64,000 bases of DNA from an uncultured Verrucomicrobia subdivision 3 bacterium (GTDB lineage Bacteria > Verrucomicrobiota > Verrucomicrobiia > Limisphaerales > UBA11358): positions 1-64,000 of the forward strand of contig CAIQWB010000054.1 of NCBI GenBank assembly GCA_903875465.1, written 5' to 3'. Shown piece after piece: positions 53,216-62,821 of this stretch. The notes under the pieces are model-generated. The model was given only the letters and a program-made list of their open reading frames with translations. It made no database searches and had not been told where the DNA came from. Made by a program: the position numbers and the translations under genes. Within the stretch, counting starts at the first letter, position 1; every line of letters begins with the position of its first letter.

Positions 53216-54166
53216 ATGAATCCGGAAACAATCACGGCGGCCCGGGCGGTTTATCAGAAAATCGCCGGCAATATTGGCAAGGTCATTCAAGGCCAGTCGG
53301 GGGCCACGCGTAAATTACTGGCGGCCCTGGCCAGTGGCGGGCACGTGTTGCTGGAAGATTTTCCCGGCACGGGCAAGACAACCCTGGCCAAGGCGTTGGC
53401 GCGGTCCATTGACGCATCTTTCAAGCGGATCCAATTCACGCCGGACCTGCTGCCCTCGGACATTCTGGGCGTGGCCATTTTCAATCAACGCGACCAGGCG
53501 TTTCATTTTCATGAGGGACCGATTTTCACCAACATTTTGCTCGCGGATGAAATCAACCGCGCCTCGCCCCGCACCCAGTCGGCGCTGCTGGAGGCGATGG
53601 GGGAAAGTCAGGTGAGCATTGATGGGGAACACCGCACTTTGTCGGAGTTGTTTTTTGTGATTGCGACGGAGAATCCGGTGGAATTTCGCGGCACCTACCC
53701 CCTGCCTGAGGCGCAGATGGACCGGTTCGCGATGCGGTTTACGCTGGGCTACGTATCGCCGGAGGAAGAAGTGTCCATTCTGGCGGCGCAGCAAAGCCAG
53801 CATCCCCTGGAGGCGCTCAAAGCCTGCGTCACCCTCGCCGAAGTATTGCAGTTGAAGCAGGTGGTGCAGGCGATGCGGATCAGTGATGAATTGAAGCGTT
53901 ATGTGGTGGACTTGGTGGGCGCCACGCGCAAGGCGGCCGGCGTGCAACTGGGGGCCAGCCCGCGGGCATCGCTGGCCCTGATGAAAGCCGCCCAGGCCCT
54001 CGCGCTCTTCGACGGGCTGGAGTTTGTGACCCCGGAGCAAATTCAGGAACTGGCCATACCGGTGATTGCGCACCGGCTGGTGATGGAACCTCAGGCACGG
54101 TTTGCCGGGGTGACCGCGCGCGGCGTGGTGGAGGGAATTTTGAAGAGCACGAAGGTGCCGGCTTGA
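53216..54166 (+). CDS. MoxR-family AAA+ ATPase
   Basis: 316-aa chaperone-type ATPase. Walker A is DFPGTGKTTL, Walker B is NILLADEINRASPRTQSALLEAM, sensor 1 is FFVIATENPVEFRGTYPLPEAQMDRF, and the C-terminal lid contains GASPRASLALMKAAQA. MoxR proteins help assemble or activate partner complexes, often with DUF58/VWA proteins. The next gene is a DUF58 protein 16 bp away, and the third is a transglutaminase-like protein, the usual trio. Confidence 0.95.
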   Translation: MNPETITAARAVYQKIAGNIGKVIQGQSGATRKLLAALASGGHVLLEDFPGTGKTTLAKALARSIDASFKRIQFTPDLLPSDILGVAIFNQRDQAFHFHEGPIFTNILLADEINRASPRTQSALLEAMGESQVSIDGEHRTLSELFFVIATENPVEFRGTYPLPEAQMDRFAMRFTLGYVSPEEEVSILAAQQSQHPLEALKACVTLAEVLQLKQVVQAMRISDELKRYVVDLVGATRKAAGVQLGASPRASLALMKAAQALALFDGLEFVTPEQIQELAIPVIAHRLVMEPQARFAGVTARGVVEGILKSTKVPA

Positions 54167-54182
54167 ATGGCGTGAGAACCGC

Positions 54183-55595
54183 ATGAACTGGTTTTGGCGG
54201 CAAATTTACCGGCAGTACCGGTTGTTCACGTGGCTGCAATATGCTGCGGGCAGACGGTTGACCGCCACTGGCGGGCTCGTGCTGGCGGGTTTGGTGATGA
54301 CGCTGGTAATGAGTGTGAACCATGAGAGCATGGTGGCCTACCAGGCGATCACCCTGCTGCTCTTCATCTGGGTGTCGGCACCGGTGGCGGCACTGTTGTT
54401 CCGGTTGAAAATGTCGGTCACGCGCACGCTGCCGCGGTTTGGCACAGTGGGCCAGCCGACGCGTTACCAGGTGCGGGTGAAAAACCTGGCGCTCAAGCCG
54501 CAACCCGAGTTGCTATTGCTGGAAGATTTGAAAGATCCCCGGCCCAGTTTTCCGGAATGGCTCGCCCTAAAAAAAGTGGAGCAACAGTCCGTGCGTCCAT
54601 TTTGGCTGAGCGGCCGCCCCCGGGGCGTGCCCACGAGAGTGGCGCAGATTACCGGGGTGCCGGTGCCCGCGTTGCCGCCGGGCCGGGAACTGGAAGTAAC
54701 GATTGAACTCACCCCCTTGCGCCGGGGCGTGCTGGAACTGGAGGGCCTGACCGCGGCGCGGCCGGATCCGCTGGGACTGTTCCGGGCGCTCCGAAAAATC
54801 AGGCATCCGGGTAAAATGCTGATCCTGCCCAAGCGTTATCCGCTGCCACCGCTGGCGATGCCGGGCACGCTCAAATATCAGGAGGGCGGCGTGGCACTGG
54901 CCGCGCAGGTGGGGCAGAGTGATGAGTTTGTGGCCCTGCGGGATTACCGGCACGGGGATCCGTTACGGCATATCCACTGGCGGAGCTGGGCGCGCACGGG
55001 CAAACCAATTGTCAAAGAGTTCGAGGACGAATTTTTTGTGCGCCACGCGCTGGTGCTGGACACCTTTGCCCAAGGCATCCCGGGCGCGGTGTTTGAGGAG
55101 GCGGTTTCGGTGGCGGCTTCATTTGCCTGCACCATTCCCACGCAAGAATCCCTGCTGGACCTGCTGTTTGTCGGCACGGAGGCCTACTGCTTCACAGCGG
55201 GCCGGAGTCTGGCGTATGGCGACCAGATGCTGGAGATTTTGGCCGCCGTGCAACCGTGTCCGCAAAAAAACCCGGAAGAAGTCGGGGAGTTGGTGCCGTT
55301 CATGACCCAAATGCTGGCCGGGCGGCCGACGGTCAAAACGTTTGCCGATCTCGATCAACTGGTCGTCAACCATGCCTCCCTGGTGAGCAATTGCATCTGC
55401 ATTTTGCTCGCTTGGGATGCGCCGCGCCAGCGGCTCGTGGAAAAATTAAAAATGTCCGGCGTGCCGGTCCTGGTGCTGGTGGTGCTGGCCAGCCCGCCCA
55501 CAGCACCCCTGGACGGGGGCCCGCTCCGGAATGACCCGGCCAATTTCCACACTCTGGTGCTGGGCGAAATCGAACAGGGGTTGCAAGCGTTATGA
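54183..55595 (+). CDS. DUF58 domain protein, MoxR partner
   Basis: 470-aa protein with two N-terminal hydrophobic segments (about GLVLAGLVMTLVMSV and ITLLLFIWVSAPVAALLF), a beta-rich middle and the DUF58 signature EFVALRDYRHGDPLRHIHWRSWARTGKPIVKEFEDE at ~255-290. The remainder resembles a von Willebrand-factor-A-like fold. It overlaps the next gene by 4 bp (ATGA). In the trio it is thought to work with MoxR at the membrane on envelope processes; the exact substrate is unknown. Confidence 0.92.
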   Translation: MNWFWRQIYRQYRLFTWLQYAAGRRLTATGGLVLAGLVMTLVMSVNHESMVAYQAITLLLFIWVSAPVAALLFRLKMSVTRTLPRFGTVGQPTRYQVRVKNLALKPQPELLLLEDLKDPRPSFPEWLALKKVEQQSVRPFWLSGRPRGVPTRVAQITGVPVPALPPGRELEVTIELTPLRRGVLELEGLTAARPDPLGLFRALRKIRHPGKMLILPKRYPLPPLAMPGTLKYQEGGVALAAQVGQSDEFVALRDYRHGDPLRHIHWRSWARTGKPIVKEFEDEFFVRHALVLDTFAQGIPGAVFEEAVSVAASFACTIPTQESLLDLLFVGTEAYCFTAGRSLAYGDQMLEILAAVQPCPQKNPEEVGELVPFMTQMLAGRPTVKTFADLDQLVVNHASLVSNCICILLAWDAPRQRLVEKLKMSGVPVLVLVVLASPPTAPLDGGPLRNDPANFHTLVLGEIEQGLQAL

Positions 55596-57736
55596 AAACG
55601 CCGCCCTTGCTGATGGCCGCAGTCCTGCTCTTCTGGGGCTGGCAATCGGACCTGTTGCTGGCCGGGCTGGGACTGGGGCTGCTGCTCGAAAGCGCGCGGG
55701 TCATTCCCGCCCGCTGGGAAATGACCGACGCGGAAATTATCCGCATTTGGAATTTTTGCTCCTTGTTGGGCCTGGCGGCCGCGATTTACGCCTTCACCAG
55801 CAATGAAGGGCCGGCCGACTTCGGCAAAATGTTTGAGCACCCGGACCTCCAAACCAGCCAGTTGGCGGGCAATGCAAGCACGGCGGCCGCCATCGGGCTG
55901 ATTCGGTGGCTGCCGCTGGTGTTTTATTTTTTTATGCTGACCCAGGCATTCAGTGCCCGGGGGGATTTCCCGCTGGACGCCCTCTCGCCCTTTTTGCGGT
56001 ACCGGCGGAAGTGGCATTTGCAGGCGAACCGCCCCCCGCCCCGGGTGATCATCCTCCACGCGGCCTGGCCGTATTTCATGCTCTGCCTGTTCGCGGCCAG
56101 CGCGCATGCGGCCACGGACCTGACGTTCTTCTGGGGCACGGGCGCGCTGCTGGCGTGGGCTTTGTGGAGCCAGCGCCCGCCGGGCTTTACGCGCCTGGTC
56201 TGGCTCATCACCCTGGGTGTGGTGCTGGGGAGCGCATTGGTGGGCCAGCGTGGCCTGGGGGCATTGAACCGCCTCACGAATTTCGCGGATAATTACAACG
56301 CCCAATGGATGGCGCGGTTCATGCGGCATAACACGGATCCGGAGCAAAGCCGCACTTCCATCGGCCGGATCGGCGAGCAACAGATGTCCTCGCAAATCGT
56401 GCTGCGGGTGGCCCCGGTGAATGGCACGGCGGTGCCCACCCATCTGCGCGAGGCAACGTACCGGGTGTACCACGCGCCGGTATGGTATACGAGCGGCACG
56501 CCGAATGATTTTACGAGCGTGCCGGAAACGCCGGTGAACAGCGGACACTGGGTGCTGCACCCCAAAGTGGCCGGCCGGGCGCTGGTGAATATTTCCTGCT
56601 ACCTGAACGCGATCAATCCCAAGGATGGCAACCCCTTGGGGGTGCTGCCGTTGCCGGGGGATTGTGATCATTTGGAGAACTTGAACGCCTATGACCTGAA
56701 AAACAACAGTGTGGGCACGGTGCTGGCGGAAGGGCCGGGACTTTTGACATTCAACGCGGGTTTCGGGGCGGGCAGCTCCTCGGACGAACCGCCGGCCACC
56801 AATAATCCACCGGAAATCGGCGATGACCTGGTGGTGCCGGACAAGGAAAAACCCGCGCTGGATGCCTTCCTCGCCCAGGTGCCCCTGGCCGGACTGGGTG
56901 ACCGCGCCAAGGGCCAGGCGATTGACCATTATTTTGGCACGCATTTTGAATACAGTATCTGGCAGGAGCCGCCTAAAGCGTCCGACCGGCCCGGGACTAC
57001 CAATGAAACCGCGGTGGGTAATTTTTTATTGCATACGCACAAAGGGCATTGCGAATTTTTTGCCACGGCCACGGTCTTGCTGCTGCGTGAACTGGGGATT
57101 CCAGCCCGGTATGCGGTGGGTTATTATGTGCATGAAACCGCCGGCAGTCACTATGTGGTGCGCGAGCGCGATGCGCATGCCTGGTGCCTCGTCTGGGATG
57201 CGCCAACCCGCACCTGGGTGACGCTGGACACCACGCCAGGGTCATGGGTGGATACGGAGCGAAAACGAATTTCGCACTGGCAGGTGATCGCGGACGGTTT
57301 TTCCTGGATGGGGTATCAGTTTGCCAAGTTTCGCTGGGGCCAGAGTCATATCCGGCCATATCTGCTGGCCTTGCTGATTCCCGCCCTGGGCTATTTTCTC
57401 TACCAAATCATCGCGTACCGCCGGCGGCACCAGCCAGCCGCCACCACCAATCGAGCGGTGCCCGTCAACTGGCCGGGGCGGGACTCGGAGTTTTATGAAC
57501 TGGAGGCGGCCCTGGCGCAGCGCGGGTTACCCCGTCGCCCGGGGGAATCACTGACGTCCTGGCTGGACCAGGTGACGGCGGATCCGGCAGTGGCGGGCTT
57601 TCAGGAGCCGTTGCGGCGCCTGGTGCGGTTGCATTACCGGCACCGGTTTGATCCGCCGGGGTTGACGGGAGTGGAGCGCGAGGCGTTGCGGCGGGAGGCC
57701 AGAGAATGCCTCAAAAGAATTCTCCCAGCCAAGTAA
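55592..57736 (+). CDS. Membrane transglutaminase-like protein (TgpA family)
   Basis: 714-aa protein. Residues ~1-225 have about six membrane segments (DUF3488-like). A periplasmic part includes a transglutaminase core with the catalytic Cys in THKGHCEFFATATVLLLRELGIPARYAVGY (~485), His in RERDAHAWCLVWD and Asp in VTLDTTPGSW. A last helix (YLLALLIPALGYFLYQII) precedes a ~100-aa cytoplasmic DUF4129-like tail. All three catalytic residues are kept, so it should be active as a peptidase or transferase. Third gene of the MoxR-DUF58 operon. Confidence 0.92.
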   Translation: MKTPPLLMAAVLLFWGWQSDLLLAGLGLGLLLESARVIPARWEMTDAEIIRIWNFCSLLGLAAAIYAFTSNEGPADFGKMFEHPDLQTSQLAGNASTAAAIGLIRWLPLVFYFFMLTQAFSARGDFPLDALSPFLRYRRKWHLQANRPPPRVIILHAAWPYFMLCLFAASAHAATDLTFFWGTGALLAWALWSQRPPGFTRLVWLITLGVVLGSALVGQRGLGALNRLTNFADNYNAQWMARFMRHNTDPEQSRTSIGRIGEQQMSSQIVLRVAPVNGTAVPTHLREATYRVYHAPVWYTSGTPNDFTSVPETPVNSGHWVLHPKVAGRALVNISCYLNAINPKDGNPLGVLPLPGDCDHLENLNAYDLKNNSVGTVLAEGPGLLTFNAGFGAGSSSDEPPATNNPPEIGDDLVVPDKEKPALDAFLAQVPLAGLGDRAKGQAIDHYFGTHFEYSIWQEPPKASDRPGTTNETAVGNFLLHTHKGHCEFFATATVLLLRELGIPARYAVGYYVHETAGSHYVVRERDAHAWCLVWDAPTRTWVTLDTTPGSWVDTERKRISHWQVIADGFSWMGYQFAKFRWGQSHIRPYLLALLIPALGYFLYQIIAYRRRHQPAATTNRAVPVNWPGRDSEFYELEAALAQRGLPRRPGESLTSWLDQVTADPAVAGFQEPLRRLVRLHYRHRFDPPGLTGVEREALRREARECLKRILPAK

Positions 57737-58164
57737 AAACCCAGAAACCGGAAATTGTTTTCGCAGACCACAACAGCATGCGCCACACCATGGTTGCGAA
57801 CTATTACAAATGCCCGCCCCACCAGATTTAGCCGGCTCAGCAGCATCAATCATCCTTAATGTGGGCGTGCTCAGCTGAACCGCATCGCGTGAATGTCTCA
57901 ACGCATGCAACCTGCCATAAAATGAGCCGGGTTCGCCGAACGTAAAATGAATTTACCCACGCCAGCAAGGGCGGGCATACAGTGCTGGCATGAGGTGTGC
58001 TTTTGGCAATATTGTGTCAGGCCGGCGGGGCAAAATTGCGCCTGCGCTTGACCCATGGGGATATTTACCGGAAAATTTTTCATCCCAACTGGCAAACCAA
58101 ACTTGCTTCTGCCGTTTAAACTCGGCATAGTGAGTATTCCATTTGGCAACCTTGACCAGCGATT
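57737..58164. other. Intergenic region before the phosphate-transport genes
   Basis: About 430 bp with no supportable gene on either strand. The first ~100 bp may hold the end of the transglutaminase transcript, but no hairpin with a T-run is seen. The last ~100 bp should hold the promoter of the DUF47-Pit pair; no clear Pho box was found. Confidence 0.45.
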
Positions 58165-58794
58165 ATGTTTTCATTTAAAAAATTGTTCGGTAAAGAAGAT
58201 GTCTTTTTTGGACTGCTGGCTGCCAGCGCCCAGGAGGCCCACGACAGCGTGCAGGCCTTGGTGAAATTATGCCAGGGGATGGACCAGCCGGCAGGGCTCG
58301 AGGAAATCGCCCGGGCCCGGCGCAAGGACAAGGAAATCACCACAGAAATCCGCACGGCCATTCACACCGCCTTTGCCACCGCCCTGGAGCGTGAGGACAT
58401 TGATGCCCTGGCCCGGGCCCTCTATCGCATTCCCAAAACCGTTGAAAAATTTGTGGACCGCGTGCAAATCGTGCCCTTGCAGGTCAAAGGCGTGGATTTC
58501 TCGCAGCAAATCCCGCTCCTCAAAGAAGCCACCGAATGTGTCTTGCAACTCGTGCAGAGCCTCTGCCGCGGAATTAATTTGGAAGAGGTGCAAAAATGGA
58601 ACGACCGCCTGCAACATTTGGAAAGCGAAGGGGACAAGGCCATGATCGTTATTTACCGCAATCTCTTTGACGGCCAGCACGATCCCCTGCGGGTGTTAAT
58701 CTTGAAAGATCTCTATGAGATGCTGGAAAAAGTCATCGACCGGTGCCGTGACGTCGGCAATGTCATATCCCAAATCGTCCTGAAAAATTCCTGA
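58165..58794 (+). CDS. DUF47 (PhoU-like) phosphate-transport accessory protein
   Basis: 209-aa all-helical cytoplasmic protein of the DUF47/PhoU-like family (KLFGKEDVFFGLLAASAQEAHDSVQALVKL, and the C-terminal LKDLYEMLEKVIDRCRDVGNVISQIVLKNS). Conserved E/D and DxxxD-like residues in the helical bundle can bind metal. It precedes the phosphate permease gene by 5 bp, a standard pair in which it modulates the transporter. Confidence 0.92.
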   Translation: MFSFKKLFGKEDVFFGLLAASAQEAHDSVQALVKLCQGMDQPAGLEEIARARRKDKEITTEIRTAIHTAFATALEREDIDALARALYRIPKTVEKFVDRVQIVPLQVKGVDFSQQIPLLKEATECVLQLVQSLCRGINLEEVQKWNDRLQHLESEGDKAMIVIYRNLFDGQHDPLRVLILKDLYEMLEKVIDRCRDVGNVISQIVLKNS

Positions 58795-58799
58795 CGGTC

Positions 58800-59906
58800 A
58801 TGCTCCTGCTCTTCACCGTTATTTTGGTGGCGTTGATTTTCAACTTCACCAACGGGTTCCACGACACGGCCAACGCCATTGCCACCGTCGTGGGCACCAA
58901 GGTGCTGACGCCGCGCCAGGCCATTGTCCTGGCGACCATCACCAACTTGCTCGGGGCCATGGTCGGGGCCGCCGTGGCCAAAACCATCGCTTCTGGATTA
59001 GTGGATTCCAACTTTATTGCACCGGATTTCGCGTCCACCATGCTGGTCTGCGCCTTGGTGGCCGCCATTTTCTGGAATCTGCTCACTTGGTATTTCGGAC
59101 TTCCTTCCAGTTCCAGCCACGCCTTGATTGGCGGTTTGGTCGGCTCGGCGCTGGCGGCGGCTCACGGCAATTGGTCGGCCATTATCTGGTGCAAATTCCC
59201 CGCCGCCGGCCAGCATTGGTGGATGGGCAGCGGCGTGATGTACAAAGTGGTGATCCCCATGATTATTTCGCCGATTTTGGGTTTTTTCCTGGCCTTTGGC
59301 TTGATGACGCTGCTGTATTTCCTGCTCCAAAACGCACGGCCACTGACAGTTTCCCGTCGCTTTGGATTCTTGCAGCTGCTCAGCTCGGCTTATATGGGGT
59401 TCAGCCACGGCACGAATGACGCGCAAAAAACCATGGGCATAATCGCCTTGGCGCTGGTGGCCGCCACCAAAGCCGGCACCCTCGACGGCCTCCCTGACTG
59501 GTTGAGCTTTCTTAAAACCGCCGACACCCTGCCCGGCCAAACCTTGGTCATCGCCTTGTGGATCAAAATTCTTTGTTCCATTACCATGGCCGCCGGCACG
59601 GCCAGTGGCGGCTGGCGGATCATTAAGACCCTGGGGCACAAGCTCGTTAAACTTCAGCCCGTGCATGGCTTTGCCGCGGAAACCGCCGGGGCCACCGTGC
59701 TGCTGGGCACCGCCGCCATGGGCATGCCGGTTTCCACCACCCACGTCATCACCACTGCCATCATGGGCGTGGGTGCCTCCAAGCGCTGGACCGCCGTGAA
59801 GTGGCCGGTGGTCAGGCGCATCCTCTGGGCCTGGGTGCTTACGCTGCCCGTCTGCGGCGGCCTCGGTTATTTGATGGTGCAAGTGGTGCACGCGTTCGGT
59901 CACTGA
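58800..59906 (+). CDS. pit: Low-affinity inorganic phosphate transporter (PiT family)
   Basis: Cation-coupled phosphate permease of 368 aa with about 10 hydrophobic segments. Both repeat signatures are present: FTNGFHDTANAIATVVGTKVLTPRQA at the N-terminus and GFSHGTNDAQKTMGIIAL near 205. PSSSSHALIGGLVGSALA and MPVSTTHVITTAIMGVGA flank them, as in the family. It is cotranscribed with the DUF47 gene. Confidence 0.95.
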   Translation: MLLLFTVILVALIFNFTNGFHDTANAIATVVGTKVLTPRQAIVLATITNLLGAMVGAAVAKTIASGLVDSNFIAPDFASTMLVCALVAAIFWNLLTWYFGLPSSSSHALIGGLVGSALAAAHGNWSAIIWCKFPAAGQHWWMGSGVMYKVVIPMIISPILGFFLAFGLMTLLYFLLQNARPLTVSRRFGFLQLLSSAYMGFSHGTNDAQKTMGIIALALVAATKAGTLDGLPDWLSFLKTADTLPGQTLVIALWIKILCSITMAAGTASGGWRIIKTLGHKLVKLQPVHGFAAETAGATVLLGTAAMGMPVSTTHVITTAIMGVGASKRWTAVKWPVVRRILWAWVLTLPVCGGLGYLMVQVVHAFGH

Positions 59907-60003
59907 AGCCTTGGCCGGTGAGGGTGGCACTGCCCGCCAGCACCAATGCCTGAGTCCATTTTCGGGGTGGCTAGAAATGGTTGTCTTCCGCACAATGCTG
60001 CCG

Positions 60004-62643
60004 ATGACCACTTTGACTGTGCCCATGTTGAAAATTTCCCGGCTTGCCCTGTGCGTCGCCGTTGTAACCGCACTGGCTGGCCATGCCGACGAGGCCGCCA
60101 CCAATGCCCGGCCCGCCTCCCAACCCACCCCGTATCTGACGCCCGCCGAGGAGCTGAAAACATTTGTTTTGCCACCCGGTTACCGTATGGAATTAGTGGT
60201 GGGCGACCCGGACATCAAAGAACCGGTCGTGGCGGCGTTTGATGGCAACGGCCGTATGTATGTGGCGGAAATGCGCACGTACATGCAGAATATCGATGGC
60301 ACGGGGGAACACGTCCCCAGCAGCCGGGTGTCGCGCCACTGGTCCAGCCGGGGCGACGGCCAATATGATCGGCACAGTGTGTTTATCGATCATCTCCTGC
60401 TCCCGCGCATGATTCTGCCGCTGTCCGACGGCGTGCTGGTGAATGAAACCGATTCGGATGATATCTGGTTGTACCGGGATACCAACGGCGACGGGGTGGC
60501 TGATCAAAAGACCCTCTTTTATGCCGGGGGCAAACGCGGCGGTAATTTGGAGCATCAGTCCAGTGGCCTGATTTGGGCCCGGGACAACTGGCTGTATCAA
60601 ACCTTGAATGCCTACCGGCTGCGCCTGAGCGGCACGAATGTGATCAAGGAGAACACCCCGCCCAATGGCGGTCAATGGGGTGTCGCGCAAGATGATTATG
60701 GCAAGCCCTGGTTTGTGAATGCCAGTGGGGAGCAGGGGCCGACGGATTACCAGGCGCCCTTCATTTATGGTCCGATCAAGGTAAAGGATGAACCGTCCCA
60801 GGAATTCATGGAAGTCTGGCCGCTGGTTGGCCTGGGGGACGTGCAGGGGGGCCCCCACCGGTTGCGACCGGAAAATAAAACCCTCAATTACATCACCTCC
60901 GCCGCTGGTGTGGATATTTACCGGGGTGACCGCCTGCCGCCGGAATTGCGCGGCGACTTGTTTTTCGGCGAGCCAGTGGGCCGGCTGGTCCGGCGTGGAA
61001 AAGTGGCGGTAAATGCCGGAGTCACCCATCTGACCAATGCTTGCGGACATTCCGAATTCATTCGCTCCACTGATCCCAATTTCCGCCCGGTCAACCTGGT
61101 GACCGCCCCGGATGGCACCCTTTATATAGTGGACATGTATCGCGGGATCATCCAGGAGGCGGCGTGGGTCAACGAAGGTTCGTATCTGCGTCCCCAAGTG
61201 CGGGCCCACCAACTGGATAAAAATTTCGGCCGCGGCCGCATCTGGCGCCTCACGTACGATGGCCTGGCCCCCGGTCCGCAACCACACATGCTGGACCAAA
61301 CACCGGCGGAATGGGTGGCCTGCCTGGGCCATCCCAACGGCTGGTGGCGGGACACCGCGCAAAAACTGCTGGTGTTGCGCGGCGACCATTCGGTGGTGCC
61401 GGCGTTGACGGAGATGGTGCGCCGCCACCCGGACCCACTCGCCCGCCTGGGCGCGCTCTGGACCCTGGAAGGCTTGCAGGTGATTCCACCGGATTTGATT
61501 CGCGCCGCCCTCCACGACCCCGATGGCCATGTGCGCAGCGCTGGGATTCGCGTGAGTGAAACGCTCTACAAAAATGGCGATCACTCCCTCGTGCCTGATC
61601 TCGCCAAACTGACCGGCGACCCTGACCCCAGCGTCGTGATCCAGGTGCTCCTGACCGCCAATTTGCTCCAGTGGACCAATGCCGCAAACCTGATTGAAGC
61701 CACCCTCTCGGCCAACCCGGACTCGGGGATCAGCGTCATTGGGGGGCAACTGCATCCACCGGGCTCAGTGTTCGGGAACTACTCGGGGCCGGACCGGAAG
61801 TTACTCGACCAGGGGGCCACGATTTACAAAACCCTGTGCTTCGCCTGTCACGGCCAGACCGGTGAAGGCGCGCCCATGCCCGGAGCCCCGAAGGGCACCA
61901 CCATCGCCCCGCCCTTCAAGCATTCGGCGATGGCCACGAATCTGAGCGATTCCATGGTCAGCGTCCTGCTCAAAGGCATGAAAGGCCCGGTGGCCGGCAA
62001 AGCCTACGACGCCCAGATGCTCGCTATGGAAAATAATGACGACACTTGGGTGGCCGCCGTAACGTCGTACATCCGCAATAGCTTTTTCAACAACGGCTCC
62101 CTCGTCCGCCCGGCGGACGTGGCCCGGGTGCGCGCGAACCTCAAAGATCACGATGCCCCGTGGACCGAGGCGGAACTGGCGGCCGCTGTGCCCCAGGCGC
62201 TCACCAACCGTTCCGCGTGGCGAGTGTCGGCTAATTACAACGCGCAGACCGCTGCCCGGGCCATCGATGGCGACCTGGGCACCCGCTACGACACCAGCAC
62301 CGACCAGGTTCCGGGCATGTGGTACCAAATTGAATTGCCACAGCCGGACATCATTACCGGCCTGCGCATGGAAGCGGCCAGTTCCCGCGAGGACTATCCC
62401 CGGAGCTACCAAGTCCAACTCTCCGCCGACGGCAAAACCTGGGGCAACCCGGTGGCCACCGGTACCGGCACGCAGCCCACCACGGAAATTTGGTTCCCTC
62501 CCGCCGCCGCCAAATTCATTCGCCTCACCCAAACCGGCTCAGTCCGTGGCCTTTTCTGGTCCATCCACGAACTCTCGGTTTATACGCCGGGAATAATGAC
62601 CAAGGCCGCCCCTGCGACCAAGGGGTCGTCCAAATTTGAATAG
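60004..62643 (+). CDS. PVC-type membrane-bound dehydrogenase domain protein with cytochrome c and F5/8 C domains
   Basis: Exported ~879-aa multidomain protein. The signal peptide includes LKISRLALCVAVVTALAGHA (ATG 60004; ATG 60025 also possible). Residues ~35-420 form a beta-propeller of the membrane-bound dehydrogenase type (FDGNGRMYVAEMRTYMQ, DTNGDGVADQK, TAPDGTLYIVDMYRGIIQ). HEAT-like helices follow (~430-560), then a cytochrome c with CFACHGQTGEGAP (heme site ~612). The C-terminal ~140 aa are a discoidin/F5-8 type C carbohydrate-binding fold. Such proteins probably oxidise sugars outside the cytoplasm and pass electrons to the heme; the substrate is unknown. Confidence 0.9.
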   Translation: MTTLTVPMLKISRLALCVAVVTALAGHADEAATNARPASQPTPYLTPAEELKTFVLPPGYRMELVVGDPDIKEPVVAAFDGNGRMYVAEMRTYMQNIDGTGEHVPSSRVSRHWSSRGDGQYDRHSVFIDHLLLPRMILPLSDGVLVNETDSDDIWLYRDTNGDGVADQKTLFYAGGKRGGNLEHQSSGLIWARDNWLYQTLNAYRLRLSGTNVIKENTPPNGGQWGVAQDDYGKPWFVNASGEQGPTDYQAPFIYGPIKVKDEPSQEFMEVWPLVGLGDVQGGPHRLRPENKTLNYITSAAGVDIYRGDRLPPELRGDLFFGEPVGRLVRRGKVAVNAGVTHLTNACGHSEFIRSTDPNFRPVNLVTAPDGTLYIVDMYRGIIQEAAWVNEGSYLRPQVRAHQLDKNFGRGRIWRLTYDGLAPGPQPHMLDQTPAEWVACLGHPNGWWRDTAQKLLVLRGDHSVVPALTEMVRRHPDPLARLGALWTLEGLQVIPPDLIRAALHDPDGHVRSAGIRVSETLYKNGDHSLVPDLAKLTGDPDPSVVIQVLLTANLLQWTNAANLIEATLSANPDSGISVIGGQLHPPGSVFGNYSGPDRKLLDQGATIYKTLCFACHGQTGEGAPMPGAPKGTTIAPPFKHSAMATNLSDSMVSVLLKGMKGPVAGKAYDAQMLAMENNDDTWVAAVTSYIRNSFFNNGSLVRPADVARVRANLKDHDAPWTEAELAAAVPQALTNRSAWRVSANYNAQTAARAIDGDLGTRYDTSTDQVPGMWYQIELPQPDIITGLRMEAASSREDYPRSYQVQLSADGKTWGNPVATGTGTQPTTEIWFPPAAAKFIRLTQTGSVRGLFWSIHELSVYTPGIMTKAAPATKGSSKFE

Positions 62644-62821
62644 CATCGCTAAATGGAAAAATCTGGTCATTAGCTGGTAGTCATTCAGCATAATGGCCGC
62701 ACCAAGGGTTGGGAAACCTGCGGTGCCAGTACCGGCCGCCCGACTCCAAGCCAGCGCAGGTCGGCAGCAAAAAAGCCGCCCCCGTTTCCGGGAGCGGCTG
62801 GTGAAAGGTCAGGCGTTCAGC
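62644..62821. other. Short convergent intergenic region
   Basis: Only 178 bp between convergent genes. It holds the minus-strand terminator of the dikinase gene; nothing else is recognised. Confidence 0.5.
62769..62802 (-). terminator. Rho-independent terminator of the pyruvate phosphate dikinase gene
   Basis: On the minus strand AGCCGCTCCCG pairs with CGGGGGCGGCT around a GAAA-type loop and is followed by TTTTTTG. It lies ~20 bp after the ppdK stop codon. Confidence 0.85.

Noticed and set aside
55355-56944. 529-codon minus-strand open frame opposite the DUF58/transglutaminase genes
   Set aside because: Shadow of well-defined plus-strand genes; no domain or signal visible.
57898-58149. 83-codon minus-strand frame with several cysteines before the phosphate genes
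   Set aside because: Cysteine spacing does not match a known motif and the frame spans the likely promoter of the DUF47 gene.
60193-61755. 520-codon minus-strand open frame opposite the dehydrogenase-cytochrome gene
   Set aside because: Antisense shadow with His/Gln-rich composition; the plus strand carries clear heme and propeller motifs.
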